From Conexibacter sp. DBS9H8 (GTDB taxonomy: Bacteria; Actinomycetota; Thermoleophilia; Solirubrobacterales; Solirubrobacteraceae), in assembly GCF_023330685.1 (NCBI RefSeq), contig NZ_CP097128.1, forward strand, positions 2,976,001 to 3,040,000: a stretch of 64,000 nucleotides of DNA. Direction: 5' to 3'. Positions within the stretch are counted from its first letter, which is position 1. Each line of letters opens with the position of its first letter. The notes below the pieces were generated by a model that was not told where the DNA came from, made no database searches, and saw only the letters and a program-made list of their open reading frames with translations. Below are positions 52,311 through 61,260 of this stretch, piece by piece. The translations under genes were made by a program, and so were the position numbers.

Positions 52311-53303
52311 TCAGGCCGGAACGGGGACGAGCACTGACCGGACGGCCGCGAGGTCCGGGGCCTGCTGCAGCGCGGACTGGAGGGTCTTCTGCTGCGCTCG
52401 GGTGCCGCCGAGCCGCTCGACATACCACGGGTAGAACTTGCGCAGATAGGCGTTCGCGCGTGACTCCCCGAGGTGCTCGACGGCCCGGTCGATCACCCAG
52501 TCGAGCTCGGCGACCACCTCAGCGCGGTCGGGCTCGAGACCGGCCGGGCGGGCGCCGGTGAGCTCCGCGAAGATCCACGGGTTGCCGAGCCCGCCACGGG
52601 CGATGAGGACGGCGGCGGCGCCGGTCTGCTCAAAGGCGCGGCGGGCGCCGCGGGCACTCCACAGCCCGCCCGACAGGAGCACCGGGACCGGGAGTTCCTC
52701 GACGAGCTGGGCAAACAGCGAGTAGTCGGGTGATCCCGAGTGGCGCTGGGAGGCGTGACGGGGGTGAATTGACAGGGCGGCGACGTACCCGGAGTCTGCG
52801 AGCGCCCGGGCCAGGCGGACCCCCTTGCCGTCCCCGGGGCGCAGGCCGGTACGAAGCTTGACGGTCACCGGCAGGCCGCTCCCCTCGGCGGCAGCCCGGG
52901 CAAGCGCGACGGCACGGTCGGGGTCGTCGAGCAGCGCCGCGCCCGCCCCGGTCTTGCACACCTTCGGTACCGGGCAGCCCATGTTGATGTCGATCAGCTG
53001 CGCGCCACGGCCGGCGACCGTCTCCGCCGCGGAGGCCATCACGTCGGGGTCGTGGCCGAACAGCTGCACGGCGACGGGCCCCTCCTCCGGATGGATGCGC
53101 AGCAGCTCGCGGCAGGTGCGCTCGTTCTGATGGTGCACCGCGAAGGAGGAGACCATCTCCGAGAACGCGAGCCCGGCCCCGTAGCGCTTGGCCTGCCAGC
53201 GCACGAACCAGTTGCCGATCCCCGCGAGCGGCGCGAGCAGCACGCGGTTGGGGACGGTGAGCGGCCCGAGCTGCCACGGGTCGGTGAGCGCGCCGGCGGA
53301 CAT
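52311..53303 (-). CDS. dus: tRNA-dihydrouridine synthase (DusB-like)
   Basis: 330 aa from the ATG at 53303. A TIM barrel with FMN: LAPLAGIGNWFVRWQAKRYGAGLAFSEMV, the catalytic Cys loop NMGCPVPKVCKTGAGAALL, TVKLRTGL and IARGGLGNPWIF, then a helical RNA-binding C-terminus. It reduces uridines in tRNA D-loops. Gene order dus-greA-lysS parallels dusB-lysS of Firmicutes. Longer readings overlap the divergent amidohydrolase and are rejected. Confidence 0.93.
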   Translation of the reverse strand: MSAGALTDPWQLGPLTVPNRVLLAPLAGIGNWFVRWQAKRYGAGLAFSEMVSSFAVHHQNERTCRELLRIHPEEGPVAVQLFGHDPDVMASAAETVAGRGAQLIDINMGCPVPKVCKTGAGAALLDDPDRAVALARAAAEGSGLPVTVKLRTGLRPGDGKGVRLARALADSGYVAALSIHPRHASQRHSGSPDYSLFAQLVEELPVPVLLSGGLWSARGARRAFEQTGAAAVLIARGGLGNPWIFAELTGARPAGLEPDRAEVVAELDWVIDRAVEHLGESRANAYLRKFYPWYVERLGGTRAQQKTLQSALQQAPDLAAVRSVLVPVPA

Positions 53304-53325
53304 GGCTTCATGGTAGGAATGAGCG

Positions 53326-54456
53326 ATGGCGCTGACCGAACTGCTCGCGCGCTGGCGAGCGAGCATCCGCGAGCAGGTTCCCGGGCTGGAGATCTTCGAC
53401 GCCCACACGCACGTGGGCTGCCATGACCCGGACGGCTTCACCCAGTCCTTCCGCGAGCTCGTCGACCGGCTCGCGAGCGCGGAGGCGTGCGGCTGCTTCG
53501 TCTTTCCCTTCCACGAACCCGACGGCTACCCGCACCCCAACGACACGGTCCGCGCCGAGGCGGAGGCCCACCGCTGTGAGCACCCGGACGGTCCGGCGAT
53601 CGTCCCGTTCTGCCGGGTCAACCCGCGGGAGGGGGCCGTCGCCGAGGCACAACGCTCCCTCGACCTCGGCGCCCGCGGGATCAAACTGCACCCGCGCGCG
53701 GAGGCGTTCACCCTCGACCACCCGGCCGTCGCGGACCTGTTCGCCCTCGCGGCCGAGCGGACCGTGCCGATCCTCGTCCACTCCGGGCGCGGGATCGAGG
53801 CGCCCGGGGCCCACATCGTCCGGCTGGCGGAGCGCTACCCGGGCGCGCGGGTGATTCTCGCCCACGCCGGCGCGACCGACCTCTCCTGGTTGTGGCGGGC
53901 CGCTCCGGCGGTGCCGAACCTGCTGTTCGACTCGGCGTGGTGGATGCCCGCCGACCTCACCGCGCTTTTCTGCCTGATCCCGCCCGGGCAGATCCTGTTC
54001 GCCTCCGACGCCCCGTACGGCGATCCGCTTGTGACGGCGATCTGCCAGGCGCGGATCGCCCAGCAGGCCGGGCTGAGCGCCGACCAGATCCGGCTCATCT
54101 TCGCCGGCCAGTCCCGCGCGGTCGCCGCGGGCGCGCCGTTGATCTGCGCCGGCCCGGCGGTCGGCGAGCGCGAATCCGCACCCCACGTCCTCCTCAACCG
54201 GGTCGCCGAGTTCATCCAGATGGCGACGATGCTGTGGATCCGCGGCGGCGACGGAGCGGAGTCCCTCGCGCTCGCCCGCCAGGCCTGCCAGGTCCCCGAG
54301 GAGCACGACGACGCGCCGCTGTTCGCCGCGCTGCTCGACCTGCTCGACGCGCACACGGCGATGCACGGAGCCGATCCCGAGGACCGCCGCCACCTCAGCG
54401 TGTTGATGCTCGCGGGGGCGGTCGCGCGGACGCCTGCGGTTCCGCTGCCGGGGTGA
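53326..54456 (+). CDS. amidohydrolase-family (TIM-barrel) metal-dependent hydrolase
   Basis: 376 aa. IFDAHTHVG (H27, H29) is the first metal motif; GIKLHPRAEAF, VPILVHSGRGIE, VILAHAGATDLSWL and ILFASDAPYGDP complete an amidohydrolase-2-like barrel. A long helical C-terminus of about 100 residues follows. The substrate is unknown; the family includes decarboxylases and hydrolases of aromatic or lactone compounds. Its start is only 22 nt from the divergent dus start. The stop codon lies inside a tandem repeat. Confidence 0.8.
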   Translation: MALTELLARWRASIREQVPGLEIFDAHTHVGCHDPDGFTQSFRELVDRLASAEACGCFVFPFHEPDGYPHPNDTVRAEAEAHRCEHPDGPAIVPFCRVNPREGAVAEAQRSLDLGARGIKLHPRAEAFTLDHPAVADLFALAAERTVPILVHSGRGIEAPGAHIVRLAERYPGARVILAHAGATDLSWLWRAAPAVPNLLFDSAWWMPADLTALFCLIPPGQILFASDAPYGDPLVTAICQARIAQQAGLSADQIRLIFAGQSRAVAAGAPLICAGPAVGERESAPHVLLNRVAEFIQMATMLWIRGGDGAESLALARQACQVPEEHDDAPLFAALLDLLDAHTAMHGADPEDRRHLSVLMLAGAVARTPAVPLPG

Positions 54457-54535
54457 GGGGGTCGCGCCGGGTGAGGGTGGTCGCGCCGGGGTGAGGGGGT
54501 CGCCGGTGGGTGAGGGGGTCGCGCCGGGGTGAGCG
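54451..54535. repeat. imperfect 18-20 bp tandem repeat, about 4.5 copies
   Basis: The unit GTGAGGGGGTCGCGCCGGG recurs with starts near 54453, 54471, 54491, 54510 and 54529 (periods 18, 20, 19, 19). The first unit contains the amidohydrolase stop codon. From its end to about 54750 I see no gene and no clear regulatory signal. Confidence 0.75.
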
Positions 54536-54750
54536 AGGGTGCCGTCACCCGGACGAGCGGCTGAGCAGCGCGCACACTGCCAACCGACGTGACATCACGG
54601 TCTCAGCGCTGTCACAACTGTGTTCCAACTGTCGTGCAATCTTCACCCCGGCCACCCGCCGGTTCACGATCAGGGGCGTACAGCGCACCAAACCCTGCCC
54701 GGGCCGTCGTCACCCTCGGCAATTGCACGGTTTGGGTCGTTCCCGGGGCC

Positions 54751-55574
54751 CGTGAGCGTGTCCGCAACGCGCTCGCGATCGCCGAGCACCAGCGCGGCCT
54801 CGTCAGCACCGCCCAACTGCTGGCCGCCGGATGGACAGCGAGCGCGACCCGGAGCGCAACCGGGACCGGACGGCTGATCCGGATCCGGCGCGGGGTGCAC
54901 CGCTCCGGCGGGTCAGCGGCCGCCCCGACGTCATCTTCCACCGCTTCCAGGACCTCCTTCCCACCGACCTGCGGACCCTCGAGCGTCTGCCGATGACCAC
55001 GGTGGAGCGGGCGCTGCTCGACGCAGCCGGCGCCCTTCCCGCCCGGACGCTCGCCCGGGCTCTGGATGAAGCCGTGGCCGCCCGGTGGACGAGCCGAACG
55101 AAGCTCCGGGAGCTGCTGGACCGAGTTTCCCCGTGCCCGGCCGTCCGCCTTCTTGCCCAGCTCGCCGACCCCGGCCGCCCGAGCGGGCTCACCGAGTCTC
55201 GGCTGGCCGAGCGTGCCCTGGCCCTCATCGCCGCCGCCCAGCTGCCGGCCCCACACACGGAGGTCGAGCTCTTCGGCTACCGGGCCGACGCCTACTGGCC
55301 CGAGGCGGCCCTCGTGCTGGAGATCGACAGCTTTGGCTTCCACGGCCTGATGCGGGAGAACTTCAACCGGGACCGGCTCAAGGATCGGACGCTGGGGCGA
55401 CACGGCATCGCCGTGGTGCGCTGGAGTGAGGACGACGTCGCGCGCCGCGGGCTGGAGATCATCGCCGCGCTTGCCACGACGATCGCCCGGCGGCATGACG
55501 GGCGCCCGCGCGACAGCCCGCACACCCGCCCACCTACTCCCGGTTACGCTCCCAGATCAGCCGCAGCCCGGTGA
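54751..55574 (+). pseudogene. broken AbiEi-like / DUF559 gene
   Basis: Two parts of one known architecture lie in different frames. An AbiEi-type N-terminal winged helix (RVRNALAIAEHQRGLVSTAQ, LLAAGWTASATRS, RLIRIRRGVHRSG) is in one frame up to about 54915. The remainder (GRPDVIFHRFQDLLPTDLRT, LPMTTVERALLDAAG, then a DUF559/Vsr-like nuclease fold with LVLEIDSFGFHG and FNRDRLKDRTLGRHGIAVVRW) is in another. The usual 50-60 residue middle segment is missing, so a frame-changing deletion probably killed it. The 3' end overlaps coaX by 41 nt, convergently. Confidence 0.65.
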
Positions 55575-56328
55575 GCGTGAGGAACGGGTCGAGCGCCACC
55601 TCGATGCCGCGAACGAAGGGTACGACCGCTCCCGCGAGCCCACCGGTGGCGAGTACGGGAGTGTCGGCGCCCAGCTCGTCGCGGAGGCGGGCGACGATCC
55701 CCTCGAGCTGGCCGGCGTAGCCGTAGGCGACGCCGGCGCGGATCGCCTCGACCGTCGACTTGCCGATCACCGCCTTCGGCGCGACGATGTCGACCTTGGG
55801 GAGCTTGGCGGCGCGCTCATACAGCGCATCGAGGGAGATCTCGGCACCCGGGGTGATGATCCCGCCGAGGTACTCACCCGCGTCGGAGATGATGTCGTAG
55901 GTGATCGCCGTACCGAAGTCGACGACGATCGCGCAGCGCCCGAGCCGGTCATAGGCGGCGATCGAGTTGACGAGCCGGTCAGCGCCGACTTCGCGCGGGT
56001 TGTCGATCCGGATCGGCATGCCGGTCTTGATCGCCGGGCCGACGACGAGCATCTCATGGTCGAGGTATGAGGCGGCCATCAGCGTCCACTGGTCGTTGAG
56101 CTGGGGCACGGTCGAGGAGACGATCGAGGCGTCAATGTCGGCGAACCCGAGCCCGCGGAGGGCGAGCAGGTTCGACAGCGCAGCCCCGAGCTCATCCCGG
56201 GTCGACTCGCGCACGGTGGCAAAGCGCCACTCCTCGAACACGGTCGTCTCCCCCGCCCCGAACACGCCGAAGTGGGTCTGGGTGTTGCCGACGTCGACGA
56301 CGAGCAGGTAGCCAGCGCTGTGAGGCAC
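55534..56328 (-). CDS. coaX: type III pantothenate kinase
   Basis: 264 aa. ASKHA-fold motifs: LVVDVGNTQTHFGVF (phosphate 1), REVGADRLVNSIAAYDRLG, VVDFGTAITYD, GGIITPGAEISLDALYERAAKLP and LATGGLAGAVVPF. It phosphorylates pantothenate, the first step of CoA synthesis, and is insensitive to CoA feedback. The position in the ftsH-fol block matches Bacillus. Confidence 0.96.
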   Translation of the reverse strand: MPHSAGYLLVVDVGNTQTHFGVFGAGETTVFEEWRFATVRESTRDELGAALSNLLALRGLGFADIDASIVSSTVPQLNDQWTLMAASYLDHEMLVVGPAIKTGMPIRIDNPREVGADRLVNSIAAYDRLGRCAIVVDFGTAITYDIISDAGEYLGGIITPGAEISLDALYERAAKLPKVDIVAPKAVIGKSTVEAIRAGVAYGYAGQLEGIVARLRDELGADTPVLATGGLAGAVVPFVRGIEVALDPFLTLTGLRLIWERNRE

Positions 56329-56351
56329 CGCGTGAATATAGGCTCTCGCCG

Positions 56352-57062
56352 GTGAACATCCGTCTCTACGTCATCCATAACTCTCACCCCTGCGACGCGG
56401 TCGCCCGCGCGCTCGAGCTCAAGGGCCTCCCCTACCGGACCGTCGAGTGGCCCCCGCTGCTGCACACGGTCGCCCAGACGGTCATCTTCGGCTCCCGCAC
56501 CGTGCCGGCGCTGCGCCTCGACGAGGAGAAGATCCAGGGCACGACACGGATCTTCCATCGACTCGACGCGCTCGTGCCCGAGCCCGCCCTGTTCCCGGCG
56601 CAACGCCCGGCGGTCGAGGTGGCCGAGCGGTGGGGCAACGAGGAGTTCCAGCAGGTCGCCCGCGACCTCATCTGGGCCGCCGCCGGCCACCATCCCGCCG
56701 CGCTCGTCTCCTATACGCAGGGCTCGCGCCTGCCGCTCCCACCGGCGCTCGTCAAGCTCAACGCGCCGCTGATCGTCGCCGCCGAACGGCGGCTGCAGCG
56801 CACCGACGACGCGACCGGCCGCCGGCGCCTCGCCGAACTGCCCGGCCAGATCGAGAAGATCAACGCGTGGATCGAGGACGGGACGATCGGGGACCTCGCC
56901 CACCCCAACGCAGCCGACCTGCAGATCCTCTCGACCGTCCGCCTGCTCGCAAGCATCGGGGACGTTGCGCCGCTGCTCGCCGCCAGCCCCGCCCTCGACC
57001 TCGCGCTCGCCCTGTTCCATGGGCCGGTCGGCGGGTCCCTCCCCGCCGGCGCGCTCGCCTAG
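56352..57062 (+). CDS. glutathione S-transferase-family protein
   Basis: 236 aa from a GTG at 56352. The N-terminal thioredoxin fold (RLYVIHNSHPCDAVARALELKGLPYRTVEW...GSRTVPALRLDEEKIQGTTRIFHRLD) has the cis-Pro (TVPAL), and the C-terminal helical domain ends with a LAHPNAADLQILSTVRLL segment (the conserved GST N-capping Asp). Actinobacteria use mycothiol or lack glutathione, so the cofactor is uncertain. It is a plus-strand insertion in an otherwise minus-strand block, divergent from coaX by 23 nt. Confidence 0.8.
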   Translation: MNIRLYVIHNSHPCDAVARALELKGLPYRTVEWPPLLHTVAQTVIFGSRTVPALRLDEEKIQGTTRIFHRLDALVPEPALFPAQRPAVEVAERWGNEEFQQVARDLIWAAAGHHPAALVSYTQGSRLPLPPALVKLNAPLIVAAERRLQRTDDATGRRRLAELPGQIEKINAWIEDGTIGDLAHPNAADLQILSTVRLLASIGDVAPLLAASPALDLALALFHGPVGGSLPAGALA

Positions 57063-57140
57063 GCGGCGCCCGCCCGGCACGCTCGTGCCCTCCCGTCCGA
57101 CAGCGTCTCCGGCGCCCGGACGGGCGCGCGCGTGGCCGGT

Positions 57141-57164
57141 GCCGCCCGCCTGTGAGCGGGCGGC
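57141..57164. terminator. hairpin terminator between the GST-like gene and folK
   Basis: Perfect 9-bp stem GCCGCCCGC / GCGGGCGGC with a 6-nt loop, between convergent genes and 13 nt beyond the folK stop. No U-tract. Confidence 0.6.
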
Positions 57165-57177
57165 CCGGGGCGGCGGC

Positions 57178-57690
57178 TCAGAGCAGCGGGGGCCCGGCGA
57201 CCCGGACGGCCTGCCCCTCGAGGGTGGCGAGCGCGTCGGCGAACCGGACGCCGCCGGGGACCCCCAGGTCGGGGTCGAGTTCGAGCAGCGGCACGAGGAC
57301 GAAGCGCCGCTCGGTCAGGGCCGGATGCGGGAGGGTGAGCCGCGGGGTCTCGAACGCGAGATCACCCAACAGGAGGATGTCGACGTCGATCACCCGGGGC
57401 CCGTGACGGACGACGGTGGGGTCGCGCCCAAGCGCGCGCTCGAGCGCCTTGACGGCATCAAGCAGGTCGAGTGGCGCGAGGGTGGTGGCCACCCGCAGGC
57501 AGGCGTTGAGAAACGCGGGCTGGTCGAGGACCAGCCCCACCGGCTCGGTCTCATAGACCGAGGAGGCGGCGCGCACCTCGACCCCGGCGGCCACGAGCCC
57601 GTCGAGGGCGGCGCGCAGGTTCGCGCGCCGGTCCCCGACGTTGGAGCCGAGCCCGAGGTAGCCGACGACCGGGGCGGCGCCGGCGCTCAC
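57178..57690 (-). CDS. folK: 2-amino-4-hydroxy-6-hydroxymethyldihydropteridine diphosphokinase
   Basis: 170 aa; the GTG at 57690 that overlaps the folB stop is preferred over the GTG at 57702. LGLGSNVGDRRANLRAAL, SSVYETEPVG, QPAFLNACLRVAT and HGPRVIDVDILLLGD plus LPHPALTERRFVLVPLLEL are the HPPK motifs. It transfers pyrophosphate from ATP to the pterin in folate synthesis. Confidence 0.95.
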   Translation of the reverse strand: MSAGAAPVVGYLGLGSNVGDRRANLRAALDGLVAAGVEVRAASSVYETEPVGLVLDQPAFLNACLRVATTLAPLDLLDAVKALERALGRDPTVVRHGPRVIDVDILLLGDLAFETPRLTLPHPALTERRFVLVPLLELDPDLGVPGGVRFADALATLEGQAVRVAGPPLL

Positions 57691-58121
57691 GCCTCCCGCC
57701 ACACCTCAACGGAGACCTCACTGACTGGGAGGGCGATCGGCGGCTCGGGCTTGGCCGCCTTGATCCAGATCGCGTGAACCTCATACTCCTCCAACAGCCG
57801 GTCGGCGATCGCCCCGCACAGCCGTTCGAGGGTGCGGTAGGAGCGCTGCTGGGCGACCAGCGCGACGACGTTGCAGACCTCGCCGTAGTCGACGGTGTCC
57901 TCGATCCGGTCGGTGATCGTCGCGTCGGACTCACCGATGTCCATGCGCACGTCGATTAACAGGCGCTGGCCGATCTCGCGCTCGGCGGCGGTGACCCCCA
58001 TGTGCGTGTAGAGGGAGAGCCCGCTGATCTCGATCGTCACCTCCGGTTCGGGATGGCCCTCATCCTCATCCTCATCCTCATCGGACTCGGCGTACTCGTC
58101 GTCCAGCTCGTCATCTGCCAT
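57687..58121 (-). CDS. folB: dihydroneopterin aldolase with acidic N-terminal extension
   Basis: 144 aa from the ATG at 58121, preceded by GGAAGGG. The core EVTIEISGLSLYTHMGVTAAEREIGQRLLIDVRMD, TVDYGEV, TLERLCGAIADRLL and WIKAAKPEPP is FolB. The first 25 residues are almost all Asp/Glu (DDELDDEYAESDEDEDEDEG), not found in standard FolB and probably disordered. It cleaves dihydroneopterin in the folate pathway. Confidence 0.94.
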   Translation of the reverse strand: MADDELDDEYAESDEDEDEDEGHPEPEVTIEISGLSLYTHMGVTAAEREIGQRLLIDVRMDIGESDATITDRIEDTVDYGEVCNVVALVAQQRSYRTLERLCGAIADRLLEEYEVHAIWIKAAKPEPPIALPVSEVSVEVWREA

Positions 58122-58222
58122 CGGGATCCCTTCCTTCCAAGAGCCGCGCACGGGTGAGCGGGCCAGCTTAGACAGTGGGGCTTATCGACGGGGCTCGCCC
58201 GTGCGGGCGGGGACACCGGGGC

Positions 58223-59065
58223 TCAGTCGGGCGCGAACGTCGCGGCGGTGACGGTGAGCGCGTCATGGACGGGGGCGACGTCATGGACGCGGAAGATCCG
58301 CGCCCCGCGCTCATAGGCGATCACGTTGGTGGCGATCGTGGCGGCGAGCCGGTCGGCGGGCGGGCGCCCGCCGGTGAGCGCCCCGAGGAAGGACTTGCGG
58401 CTCGTGCCGATCAGGATCGGGCGACCGAGACTGAGCAGTTCGTCACAGCGGCGCAGCAGGGTGAGGTTGTGGGCGACCGTCTTGCCAAAGCCGATCCCGG
58501 GGTCGAGGATCACCCGCTCCTCCGGCACCCCCTCGGCGACCGTGAAGGCGAGGCGGGCCTCAAGGAAGGCCTTGACCTCTGAGACGACGTCGCCGTACAC
58601 CGGGCTGGCCTGCATCGTGCGGGGCTCCCCGCGCATGTGCACGAGACAGACCTGAGCCCCGGCCTGGGCGGCGAGACCGGCGAGCTCGGGGGCGTGGCGG
58701 AGGGCGGTGACGTCGTTGAGCAGGGTCGCCCCGGCGGCGAACGCGGCCGCCGCGACCCCGAACTTGGACGTGTCGACGCTGATCCGGACCGGGGCCGGCA
58801 CGGCGGTGAGGGCGGCGGCGAGACCCTCGATCACCGGGATCACCCGGGTGGTCTCCTCAGCCTCGGGGACGGGGTCGGCGCCCGGCCGGGTCGACTCGCC
58901 GCCAACGTCGAGGATCGCCGCCCCCTCCCCGACGAGTGCGAGTCCGTGGGCGATCGCCGCTTCCGGGTCGAGGTAGCTGCCCCCGTCGGAGAACGAGTCG
59001 GGGGTGACGTTGACGATCCCCATCACCGTGAACGGGGCGCCCACGCGGGCCTCGGGCTCGCTCAC
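58223..59065 (-). CDS. folP: dihydropteroate synthase
   Basis: 280 aa. MGIVNVTPDSFSDGG and LDVGGESTRPGADPV are the two pterin/pABA loops; LNDVTALRH, LVHMRGEPRTMQ, ILDPGIGFGKTVAHN and IGTSRKSFLG complete the barrel. Target of sulfonamides. GTG/ATG start overlaps the stop of nothing; 101 nt separate it from folB downstream. Its start overlaps the 3' end of the small membrane protein gene (ATGA). Confidence 0.95.
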   Translation of the reverse strand: MSEPEARVGAPFTVMGIVNVTPDSFSDGGSYLDPEAAIAHGLALVGEGAAILDVGGESTRPGADPVPEAEETTRVIPVIEGLAAALTAVPAPVRISVDTSKFGVAAAAFAAGATLLNDVTALRHAPELAGLAAQAGAQVCLVHMRGEPRTMQASPVYGDVVSEVKAFLEARLAFTVAEGVPEERVILDPGIGFGKTVAHNLTLLRRCDELLSLGRPILIGTSRKSFLGALTGGRPPADRLAATIATNVIAYERGARIFRVHDVAPVHDALTVTAATFAPD

Positions 59066-59430
59066 CGGGATGGGCCGGCCGGGCCCTGTTCCCCGGGCCA
59101 GCGACCGGTGCGGGCGAAGTATTCGCGCGCCTCCTCCTCCCGCTGGCGGTCCTTGCCGTCCCGGGTCGTCATCCGCATCAGCCAGCCGACCATCCAGATC
59201 ATCAGGGCGACGACGAGGGCGGTCACCCCGAGGATGCTGTCGATCGAGCGCTGCCCGGTCGGGTAGGTGCTGAACACGCTCGCGCCCGACGTCGTGTCGC
59301 TGACGTTGGCGATGTGGCCCTGTCCCCGCACGATCAGAACGATCCCGACGACGGCGATCGCGAGGGGCACCCCCCAGCGGACGGTGAGCACGAACCAGCG
59401 GGCACGGGGGGGCCGGGACGGGGAATCCAT
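59062..59430 (-). CDS. small two-helix membrane protein, unknown
   Basis: 122 aa from the ATG at 59430. Two hydrophobic helices (about residues 18-34 and 65-85) flank an exported loop; the cytoplasmic tail ends EEEAREYFARTGRWPGEQ, a pattern seen in many uncharacterised actinobacterial membrane proteins. The stop overlaps folP by 4 nt, so it is cotranscribed with the folate genes. No function can be assigned. Confidence 0.6.
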   Translation of the reverse strand: MDSPSRPPRARWFVLTVRWGVPLAIAVVGIVLIVRGQGHIANVSDTTSGASVFSTYPTGQRSIDSILGVTALVVALMIWMVGWLMRMTTRDGKDRQREEEAREYFARTGRWPGEQGPAGPSR

Positions 59431-59527
59431 CCTCCTGACGGTACCGCGCCGCTGCGGCGGCGAAGAGCCAAGAGGGTTCTCATCCGCCTCCAAGCGCCGC
59501 TTTACCGCCACGACCGACAGTGAGGAC

Positions 59528-60238
59528 ATGGCGACCTCTGACACCTATCCGTCCCGCCAGCGCTCCCGACCGCGGGCTGACTACCGCTCCCGCTCCCGCG
59601 TGCGGGCTCGACGCCGCAGCCTGTTCGGCGGGGGACCGGCTGGTAACGAGCAGCTGACCGCGGTCACCGGCGTGATCCTCCTCGTCCTGTTCGCGTTCAT
59701 CGGGATCACGATCCTGCGGATCGGCCAGATGCTGTGGCTGCACCTGTTCGTCGGGGTGCTGCTCGTCGGGCCGGTCGGGCTCAAGCTCGCCACCACCGGC
59801 TACCGGTTCACCCGCTACTACACCGGGAGCGCCGTCTACCGGCGCAAGGGGCCGCCCCACCCGATGCTGCGGATCCTCGGGCCGTTCGTCATCTTGACGA
59901 CGCTTGGGGTGCTCTTCTCCGGCCTGCTGCTGCTGCTCGTCGGACCGACTTCCTCGAACCTACTGCGCCTCTTCCACAAGGCGACGTTCATCCTCTGGCT
60001 CGGCGCAATGGGCCTTCACGTCCTCGGCCACCTCGCTGAGCTCCCCGACGCGGTCAGGGCGGTCAGCCACGAACAGCGCCGCCGCGACGACCTACCAGGC
60101 ACGCGCGGGCGGGTGATCGCGCTCATCGTCGCGATGGTCGCCGGCCTCATCCTCGCCCTCATCTTCCTGCCCGACGTCAACGTGTGGAGCCACACCGGCC
60201 TCTACCCGGCCGGATACGCGGCCCACCTCGGGCACTGA
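59528..60238 (+). CDS. membrane protein with four to five helices and conserved-looking His residues
   Basis: 236 aa from the ATG at 59528. An Arg/Ser-rich cytoplasmic N-terminus (40 residues) precedes helices around 45-62, 66-85, 115-138, 148-170 and 205-222. His residues sit within or at helix ends: LWLHLFVG, LFHKATFILWLGAMGLHVLGHL. Paired intramembrane His resembles cytochrome b561/DUF4405-type heme-binding proteins, so a heme or redox role is possible but unproven. Divergent from the small membrane protein gene by 97 nt. Confidence 0.6.
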   Translation: MATSDTYPSRQRSRPRADYRSRSRVRARRRSLFGGGPAGNEQLTAVTGVILLVLFAFIGITILRIGQMLWLHLFVGVLLVGPVGLKLATTGYRFTRYYTGSAVYRRKGPPHPMLRILGPFVILTTLGVLFSGLLLLLVGPTSSNLLRLFHKATFILWLGAMGLHVLGHLAELPDAVRAVSHEQRRRDDLPGTRGRVIALIVAMVAGLILALIFLPDVNVWSHTGLYPAGYAAHLGH

Positions 60239-60326
60239 CGGGTCCGGAGCGCCGAAGCCACGGGCGCCCGAGAGGCGTGAGCGGGGAGACGGGCGTCTGA
60301 GCGTCGTCGCCGGAGCCACCGGCGCC

Positions 60327-61241
60327 TCAGAGCGGTGACGGGAGGATGGCCAGGCGCTCGAGCCAGCGCCAGAACGCGGCCGCCGGGGCGGCGTGGGGAC
60401 CGCGCGCGCGACGAACCGCCTGCAGCGCCCGGCTGAGATCGAGGCCCTGGATCGGCACCGCCGCGAGGGTGCCCGCACGCTGCTCGGCCTCGACCGACAG
60501 CTCGGAGATGATCGCAAAGCCGCCCGCCGCGATCGCCCGCTTGAGGCTCTGCAGGCTCGCGACCGACAGGGCCGGGGCGAGGGAGATGCCGGCGGCGGCG
60601 AGCGCGCTCTCGGCGACCGCCCGGGTGCCCGACAGCTTCTCCCGAGTCAGGTACGGCTCGCCGACGAGCTCGGCCGGAGCGATCGCCCGGCGCCGGGCCC
60701 AGCGGTGGTCGGCGGCGATCACGACGACGAGCCGGTCGTGGGCGAGGGTGAGTACCTCAAGCCCCTCGAGCGGGTCGAGCCCCTCCACGAAGCCGATCTC
60801 ACTCTCCCCCTCCCGGACGGCGTGGACGACGAGGGCGGAGTTGACCACCTCCAGCTCGCCGTGCACCCCGGGCAGCTGGGTACGGAAGCTCGCCATCCAG
60901 CCGGGGAGCAGGAACTCGCCGACGGTGAAGCTCGAGCTGAGCCGCAGCTCCCGGGTCTCCCCGGCGGCGGTGAGAGCCGCCCCGGCCTCCGACAGCGCGG
61001 CGAGCGCCTGCTTGGCGAGCGGGTAGAGCCGCTTGCCGAGGTCGGTCGGTTCGACGCCGCTGTGCCCGCGCGTGAGCAGCGGACCGCCTCCGCGGCTCTC
61101 GAGGCGCTGGATCCGTTTCGTCGCCGCCGACTGGGTGAGGGCGAGCGCGTCCGCGGCCCCCTGCACGGTGCCGCTCTCGATCGCCGCGACGAACGCGGCC
61201 AGTTCACTCCCAGGCAGGGGATCCGCGTCAGTGAAGGTCAT
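60327..61241 (-). CDS. LysR-family transcriptional regulator
   Basis: 304 aa from the ATG at 61241. N-terminal winged helix-turn-helix ELAAFVAAIESGTVQGAADALALTQSAATKRIQRLESRGG (about 13-55), then a periplasmic-binding-like effector domain (RELRLSSSFTVGEFLLPGWMASF). It begins 19 nt after the ftsH stop and may be expressed with it. Effector unknown; it interrupts the conserved ftsH-coaX-fol order. Confidence 0.9.
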   Translation of the reverse strand: MTFTDADPLPGSELAAFVAAIESGTVQGAADALALTQSAATKRIQRLESRGGGPLLTRGHSGVEPTDLGKRLYPLAKQALAALSEAGAALTAAGETRELRLSSSFTVGEFLLPGWMASFRTQLPGVHGELEVVNSALVVHAVREGESEIGFVEGLDPLEGLEVLTLAHDRLVVVIAADHRWARRRAIAPAELVGEPYLTREKLSGTRAVAESALAAAGISLAPALSVASLQSLKRAIAAGGFAIISELSVEAEQRAGTLAAVPIQGLDLSRALQAVRRARGPHAAPAAAFWRWLERLAILPSPL

Positions 61242-61260
61242 CGACCTTGGCGGAGAACCT

